64,000 nt of DNA, taken from contig NZ_CP104002.1 in NCBI RefSeq assembly GCF_029201565.1, positions 2,869,001-2,933,000 of the forward strand, written 5' to 3'. This document shows positions 59,771 through 64,000 of this stretch, one piece after another; positions within the stretch are counted from its first letter, which is position 1; each line of letters starts with the position of its first letter. Source of the DNA: Devosia sp. SD17-2. GTDB taxonomy: Bacteria > Pseudomonadota > Alphaproteobacteria > Rhizobiales > Devosiaceae. The notes beneath the pieces are model-generated. The model searched no databases. It had not been told where the DNA came from and saw nothing but the letters and a program-made list of their open reading frames with translations. The position numbers were made by a program, and so were the translations under genes.

Positions 59771-59964
59771 GGTTGTGATCCCTATTGCTAGCCCCTTCAA
59801 AACTATCAGGCGGTGGGCCGCGACAGACAACCCCTTCCAGGCCCCACATTGCGACCAAGAATCCTGCATCGTTCGAGGACGACGCACGGTTACTGCTTTG
59901 TGCGTACTTGTTTCAGGGGCACCACTGACCTAGATTTCCGCTGCAGGCATCGAACCCCTGCAGA

Positions 59965-60108
59965 GTTCTCAGGGCGGGGTGTAATTCCCCACCGGCGGTA
60001 AAGGCGGCAACGCCAAGCCCGCGAGCGCCTTCGGACCGTTTGGTTCGTGGGGTCAGCAGATCCGGTGTAATTCCGGAGCCGACGGTCATAGTCCGGATGA
60101 AAGAGAAC
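59965..60108 (+). ncRNA. FMN riboswitch (RFN element)
   Basis: All hallmarks are present: P1 GTTCTC (59965-59970) pairs with GAGAAC (60103-60108); AGGGCGGGGTGTAATTCCCC; ACCGGCGGTA; AAGCCCGCGAGCGCC; GGTCAGCAGATCCGGTGTAA; TTCCGGAGCCGACGGTCATA and GTCCGGATGAAAGAGAAC. It binds FMN and would switch off the transporter gene when flavin is abundant. Confidence 0.97.
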
Positions 60109-60131
60109 GGGATCAGCGCCCAGCCGGGCGT

Positions 60132-60149
60132 GCGCGCCTTTTGGCGCGC
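60132..60149 (+). promoter_or_regulatory. Expression-platform hairpin of the FMN riboswitch
   Basis: GCGCGCC-TTTT-GGCGCGC, a perfect 7-bp hairpin between aptamer and ribosome site. No T-run follows, so it may be part of an anti-terminator or ribosome-site switch rather than a classic terminator. Confidence 0.5.
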
Positions 60150-60209
60150 CGACAATCCGGCCGTTCGTCTCCCGTAACCCTGAGGAAACTGGTTACGGAA
60201 AGGACGAAC

Positions 60210-61172
60210 ATGAACCAGATTTCCTCTTCTACCGCCAATGCCGCCGCCACCGGCGCCGCTTTCATGCTTGCGGCCAGCCTGGCGTTTGCCGGCACCAATA
60301 CCCTTCAGGCCGTGCTGCCCTGGCAGTTCGGCATGAGCTCGACCGGTATGGCCTTCTGGCAATATCTCATTGCCTCGATCCTGGCCTTGCCCCTTATTCT
60401 CAAGATCGGCCTTCGCCACCTCAGGACCAACCACCCATGGGCGCACCAGACCCGCGCCTTTGTGTCGGCGCTGGGTGTGCATGTCTTTGTCTATGGCTTC
60501 GCCTCGGGCGTGCCGATCTGGCAGATGGTGACCCTCCTCGCGACAGGGCCGCTCTTCATCATCATCGGCTCCACCCTGTTCCTGGGAGAACGCGTCTCCG
60601 CCGCGCGCATCGGCGCCGCCCTCGTCGCCACGCTGGGTGCCTTCATTGTGTCCGGTGTCGGCTCGGAGACCCTGGGCCTGCATACGCTCGTGCCGGTCCT
60701 CGCCGCAGCGCTCTGGGCCGCTAATGACGTGCTCACCAAATATCTCTCCCGCGAAGAAAGCCCTGAGACGCTCACCGTCTCGCTGCTGGTTCTCGTCACG
60801 CCGAACCACCTGTTGATCCTCCTCGCCGTCACCGCGCTGGGCTGGGTGCTGCCGGGTGTGGTCCCCACCGGCCTTTCCGGCCTTCCCTTCGATCTGCCGT
60901 CGGGCATGGGCCTCGTCCTGCTGATCCTCCTCGGGGCCCTCACCGCGATCGCGCAATATCTCCTCTCCTTCGCCTATCGCGCTGCTGACGCCGCCTATCT
61001 CCAGCCCTTCGCCGATCTCAAGGTTCCGCTGGCCGGCATCGTCGGCTGGGTGGCGTTGGGCCAGGTCCCATCCATCTGGTTCTGGCCGGGCGCAGCCCTT
61101 ATCGTCGGAGCCTCCATTTTCATCTTCTGGGCGGAAAACAGCAATCGCCAGGGCGGACTGCAGCCGGCGTAA
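60210..61172 (+). CDS. ribN: Riboflavin transporter of the RibN type (EamA/DMT)
   Basis: A 320-residue transporter with ten membrane helices in two EamA repeats (AFMLAASLAFAGTNTLQAVL, then AALWAANDVLTKYLSREES, AQYLLSFAYRAADAAYLQPF). RibN proteins of this superfamily import riboflavin in alphaproteobacteria and Vibrio and are often governed by an FMN riboswitch, exactly as seen here. ATG at 60210 follows AAAGGACG. A longer in-frame reading from 60141 lies over the expression platform and is rejected. Confidence 0.88.
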   Translation: MNQISSSTANAAATGAAFMLAASLAFAGTNTLQAVLPWQFGMSSTGMAFWQYLIASILALPLILKIGLRHLRTNHPWAHQTRAFVSALGVHVFVYGFASGVPIWQMVTLLATGPLFIIIGSTLFLGERVSAARIGAALVATLGAFIVSGVGSETLGLHTLVPVLAAALWAANDVLTKYLSREESPETLTVSLLVLVTPNHLLILLAVTALGWVLPGVVPTGLSGLPFDLPSGMGLVLLILLGALTAIAQYLLSFAYRAADAAYLQPFADLKVPLAGIVGWVALGQVPSIWFWPGAALIVGASIFIFWAENSNRQGGLQPA

Positions 61173-61298
61173 CCAATTTCGCGCCAGGCTGCGCTCAATG
61201 CTAACAGTCTGCTAGCACTATCGGGTCAAAGGGCAGAAACGCGTTCAAACGCGGTTTTGCCCTTGATTTCGACCAGACAAACCGTGCATTCCATCTGC

Positions 61299-61312
61299 GG
61301 AACAGGTTTTCC
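61299..61312. promoter_or_regulatory. IolR-type site GGAA-N6-TTCC upstream of iolR
   Basis: GGAACAGGTTTTCC fits the GGAA-N6-TTCC motif described for the RpiR-type repressor IolR of Sinorhizobium meliloti. It lies 14 bases before the iolR start, suiting autoregulation. Confidence 0.65.
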
Positions 61313-61326
61313 AAGAAGGCTTGCGC

Positions 61327-62166
61327 ATGACGGATGTTTCGCCCCAGACGGCTCCCGAAGATTTCGACACGCTCCGCGCCGTCATTCTTGAGCGCAAAGG
61401 CGAATTGCCCAAGCGGCTGACCCAGGTCGCGGCCTATGCGCTCGATCATCCCGATGAAATCGCCTTTGGCACGGCGGCCAGCATCGCCATTTCGGCGCAG
61501 GTGCAGCCGTCCACTCTGGTGCGCTTTGCCCAACATTTTGGATTTGATGGCTTTTCGGGCCTGCAGCACGTTTTCCGCGCCCGCCTGCGCGAGCGCAATT
61601 CCAGCTACGAGGACCGCCTCAAGAAGCTCGAAGAAGGCGAAGCCTCGCTGGCCGAGAGCACTGCCATCCTCAATAAATTCATTTCTGCCGCCCATCGCAG
61701 TGTTGATGCGCTGAGCGCGGCGATCGATCCCGAGGGCTTTGAGAAAGCCGTCGAAATCCTCGCCAGGGCCGACACCATCTATCTCATCGCCAAGCGCCGC
61801 TCCTATCCCATTGCCAGCTACATGGCCTATGCCTTCGGCAAGTTGAAGGTGCGCTGCCAAATGGTTGGCACGGCAGCCGGAATTGACGACGACCTCTTGG
61901 GCATGGCCGGCCCGAACGACGCCGCCTTTGCCATCAGCTTCTCCCCTTACGCCTCGGAAAGCGCTACCCAGGCCCGCGCCCTTGCCTCGCGTGGCGTGCC
62001 GGTCGTCTCCCTCACCGATTCTGCCTTTTCGCCGTTGGCCGAGTGTTCCAGCGTATGGTTCGAGCTCGTTGAAGCAGATCACGCTGGCTTCCGGTCCCTG
62101 TCCGCCAGCATGGCCTTCGCCATGGCATTAACCGTCTCCATCGCCGAAAAACGCCGCCGCGCATAA
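61327..62166 (+). CDS. iolR: MurR/RpiR-family regulator, probable IolR
   Basis: A 279-residue regulator with N-terminal HTH_6 domain (LPKRLTQVAAYALDHPDEIA, then AISAQVQPSTLVRFAQHFGF) and C-terminal SIS domain that binds a phosphosugar (ADTIYLIAKRRSYPIASYMA, AFAISFSPYASESATQARAL). It is followed by iolC and both flanks carry GGAA-N6-TTCC motifs, as in the S. meliloti iolR-iolC operon; so it likely represses inositol catabolism until an inositol-derived intermediate is present. ATG at 61327 was preferred to TTG at 61321 because of spacing from AAGAAGG. Confidence 0.85.
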   Translation: MTDVSPQTAPEDFDTLRAVILERKGELPKRLTQVAAYALDHPDEIAFGTAASIAISAQVQPSTLVRFAQHFGFDGFSGLQHVFRARLRERNSSYEDRLKKLEEGEASLAESTAILNKFISAAHRSVDALSAAIDPEGFEKAVEILARADTIYLIAKRRSYPIASYMAYAFGKLKVRCQMVGTAAGIDDDLLGMAGPNDAAFAISFSPYASESATQARALASRGVPVVSLTDSAFSPLAECSSVWFELVEADHAGFRSLSASMAFAMALTVSIAEKRRRA

Positions 62167-62167
62167 G

Positions 62168-62203
62168 GGAATGTGTACATTCCACATTTGGAATACACGT
62201 TCC
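62168..62203. promoter_or_regulatory. IolR-type sites between iolR and iolC
   Basis: GGAATACACGTTCC (62190-62203) is an exact GGAA-N6-TTCC match. Just before it GGAATGT-GT-ACATTCC (62168-62183) is a larger palindrome with N8 spacing. They lie about 70-100 bases before the iolC start. Confidence 0.75.
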
Positions 62204-62270
62204 ATATTGACTGACTTTCAGAACCTGTGTTTCATAACAAGCAGAAATACAGGCCCTGAGGAGATCAGCC

Positions 62271-64000
62271 GTGACCGCCCCCCGGGAGGACCAGACACTC
62301 GACGTCATCACCATCGGCCGCGCCTCTGTCGACCTCTATGGCCAGCAGATCGGCACGCGGCTGGAAGACGTTGATTCCTTTGCCAAATCAGTCGGCGGCT
62401 GCCCCACCAATATCGCCGTAGGCACCGCCCGGCTGGGCCTGAAATCAGCGCTGATCACCCGCGTCGGCAATGAGCAGATGGGGCGTTTTATCAGCGAACA
62501 ACTGATCCGCGAAAACGTCGAAACCCGTGGAATCGCTACCGATCCAGAGCGTTTGACCGCCCTCGTCCTGCTCGCCGTCGAGAACGACACATCGTTTCCG
62601 CTGATTTTTTATCGCGACAATTGCGCCGACAACGCCCTCGATGAAGGCGACATCGATCCTGAATTCATCAAGTCGTCCAAGGCGGTACTGGTCACCGGGA
62701 CGCATTTCTCCAAGCCGCATACCGACGCTGCGCAGCGCAAGGCCATGCGTATCGCAAAAGAGAATGGCGCCAAAGTTATCCTTGACATCGATTACCGGCC
62801 TAATCTGTGGGGGCTCGCCGGTCACGACGCCGGTGACAGCCGCTACATCGCCTCGGACAAGGTCTCGGCGCATCTGCAGACTGTCCTCGCCGATTGCGAT
62901 CTGATCGTTGGCACGGAAGAAGAAGTGCTGATTGCGGCCGGAGCATCGGATCTGCACGCGGCTTTGCGAACCATTCGCAAATTCTCCAGCGGTACCATTG
63001 TCCTCAAGCGCGGCCCCATGGGCTGCATCGTCTATGACGGGCCCATCCCCGACGACCTCGAGGACGGAATCGTCGGACGCGGCTTTCCCATTGAAGTTTA
63101 TAATGTTTTAGGCGCAGGCGACGCCTTCATGAGCGGTTTTCTGCGGGGCTGGCTGCGCGGAGAACCGCACGAAACCAGCGCCACCTGGGCCAATGCCTGC
63201 GGTGCCTTCGCCGTGTCACGCCTGCTCTGTGCGCCCGAAATCCCGACCTGGGACGAGCTCAGCTATTTCCTCGAAAATGGCAGCAAGGAGAAGGCCTTGC
63301 GCAAGGACGAGGCCATCAACCACATCCATTGGGCCACCACCCGGCGCCGCGCCATTCCAAAGCTCATGGCGCTGGCCATCGACCATCGCAGCCAGATCGA
63401 GGACATGGCCGGTGGCGACGTCCAGAAGCTGGCAAAGATCCCCGATTTCAAGGTGTTGGCCGTCAAGGCTGCCGCGCAGGTCGCTGCCGGCCGGGACGGT
63501 TTTGGCATGCTGCTCGACGACAAATATGGCCGCGACGCGCTCTATGCCGCCTCGGCGCTGAGGGATTTCTGGATCGCCAAGCCGATCGAACTCCCCGGCT
63601 CCCGTCCCTTACAGTTTGAATTCACTCAGGATTTGGGCTCCCGCCTCACCGAATGGCCGATCGACCACTGCATCAAGGTTTTGTGTTTTTTCCATCCAGA
63701 TGACCCCAGCGACCTCAAGCAGACGCAAATCGCAAAACTCCGTTCGGCCTTTGACGCCGCACGGAAAATCGGTCGCGAGCTCCTGGTCGAGATCATCTCC
63801 AGCAAGCACGGCCTAGTGACCGATGACACCATGGCGCGAGCTCTTACCGAGATTTATGACGCCGGCATCAAGCCGGACTGGTGGAAGCTCGAGCCGCTGG
63901 CCACCACCGGCGCCTGGGAGGCGCTGGACAGGATCATCGATGCCCGCGACCCCTTGTGCAGGGGCATCGTGCTCCTCGGCCTCGACGCGCCGCAGGATCA
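62271..64000 (+). CDS. iolC: 5-dehydro-2-deoxygluconokinase IolC, fused to DUF2090 (partial)
   Basis: The open frame runs off the window (576 codons visible). An N-terminal PfkB kinase (VITIGRASVDLYGQQIGTRL, KSVGGCPTNIAVGTARLGL, YNVLGAGDAFMSGFLRGWL with the catalytic Asp) phosphorylates 2-deoxy-5-keto-gluconate in inositol catabolism. From about residue 340 a second domain follows (AINHIHWATTRRRAIPKL, ALAIDHRSQ, FGMLLDDKYGRDALYAAS, LCFFHPDD), the DUF2090 aldolase-like barrel that in many proteobacteria is fused to IolC. GTG at 62271 follows GAGGAG. It is the first catabolic gene after iolR; further iol genes presumably follow outside. Confidence 0.93.
   Translation, partial: MTAPREDQTLDVITIGRASVDLYGQQIGTRLEDVDSFAKSVGGCPTNIAVGTARLGLKSALITRVGNEQMGRFISEQLIRENVETRGIATDPERLTALVLLAVENDTSFPLIFYRDNCADNALDEGDIDPEFIKSSKAVLVTGTHFSKPHTDAAQRKAMRIAKENGAKVILDIDYRPNLWGLAGHDAGDSRYIASDKVSAHLQTVLADCDLIVGTEEEVLIAAGASDLHAALRTIRKFSSGTIVLKRGPMGCIVYDGPIPDDLEDGIVGRGFPIEVYNVLGAGDAFMSGFLRGWLRGEPHETSATWANACGAFAVSRLLCAPEIPTWDELSYFLENGSKEKALRKDEAINHIHWATTRRRAIPKLMALAIDHRSQIEDMAGGDVQKLAKIPDFKVLAVKAAAQVAAGRDGFGMLLDDKYGRDALYAASALRDFWIAKPIELPGSRPLQFEFTQDLGSRLTEWPIDHCIKVLCFFHPDDPSDLKQTQIAKLRSAFDAARKIGRELLVEIISSKHGLVTDDTMARALTEIYDAGIKPDWWKLEPLATTGAWEALDRIIDARDPLCRGIVLLGLDAPQD

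Noticed and set aside
1..64000. CRISPR arrays, insertion sequences, prophage or toxin-antitoxin genes
   Set aside because: No regularly spaced repeats, transposase motifs or phage structural genes were found on either strand.

Overview
The window reads as a stretch of chromosome from a GC-rich alphaproteobacterium of the order Hyphomicrobiales (Rhizobiales), most like a Devosia-type genome. This rests on the gene order aminotransferase-hom-glpX-recJ, ctaA beside a DUF2842 gene, rplM-rpsI, an FMN riboswitch ahead of a RibN-type transporter, iolR-iolC with GGAA-N6-TTCC sites, and a rhizobial-style compact polysaccharide locus. The taxonomic call is inference from gene content, not from a marker-gene search. 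No phage, insertion sequence, CRISPR array or plasmid backbone was seen.

Layout. 1-6770: the end of an EamA transporter gene, a small conserved protein, then a nucleobase/nucleoside ABC transporter (BMP-type binding protein, fused ATPase, two permeases) followed by a CodA-like deaminase, a salvage unit. 6985-11795: a regulator-adaptor-pump operon for an RND efflux system. 12111-16515: single housekeeping genes (HAD phosphatase, ArsR regulator with a histone-like tail, hemolysin III, DUF192, double cold-shock protein, glyoxalase I, M15-type peptidase). 16608-19570: three tRNA-Glu genes followed by two overlapping genes for secreted proteins, one unrecognised and one with a peptidoglycan-binding domain. 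19660-25154: class IV aminotransferase, a small Rnk operon, cyclopropane fatty acid synthase, RecJ. 25362-30417: glpX, homoserine dehydrogenase carrying an N-terminal helix-turn-helix-like domain, an RlmC-type rRNA methyltransferase, and an alanine/LL-DAP-type aminotransferase. 30836-38014: a GT1 glycosyltransferase behind a perfect palindrome, an SdpR/SdpI pair, a dicarboxylate symporter, a second SdpI-like protein, ribosomal proteins S9 and L13, heme A synthase.

38021-46065: exopolysaccharide locus with deacetylase and Wzz/GumC-like protein on the minus strand and, divergently, outer-membrane export lipoprotein, GT4 transferase, initiating phosphoglycosyltransferase and O-antigen-ligase-like polymerase. 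46257-49636: an APH-type kinase, tRNA-Pro(GGG) and a CHASE2 adenylate cyclase. 49645-56855: an AraC regulator divergent from a CUT1 sugar ABC transporter operon that ends in one polypeptide joining a Gfo/Idh/MocA oxidoreductase to an aldo/keto reductase. 56896-59770: ArsR-SRPBCC operon, a divergent DHFR-family gene and an FMN reductase; here two genes appear broken by single-base frameshifts. 59965-64000: FMN riboswitch plus riboflavin transporter, then the start of a myo-inositol catabolic operon (iolR, iolC) that runs off the window.

The observations most worth follow-up are the HTH-homoserine dehydrogenase fusion, the Gfo/Idh-AKR fusion in its sugar operon, the deaminase with a substituted active-site Asp, the degenerate kinase domain on the polysaccharide co-polymerase, the gammaproteobacterial-like RlmC inserted in a conserved operon, the tRNA-linked secreted protein pair, and several near-perfect operators.
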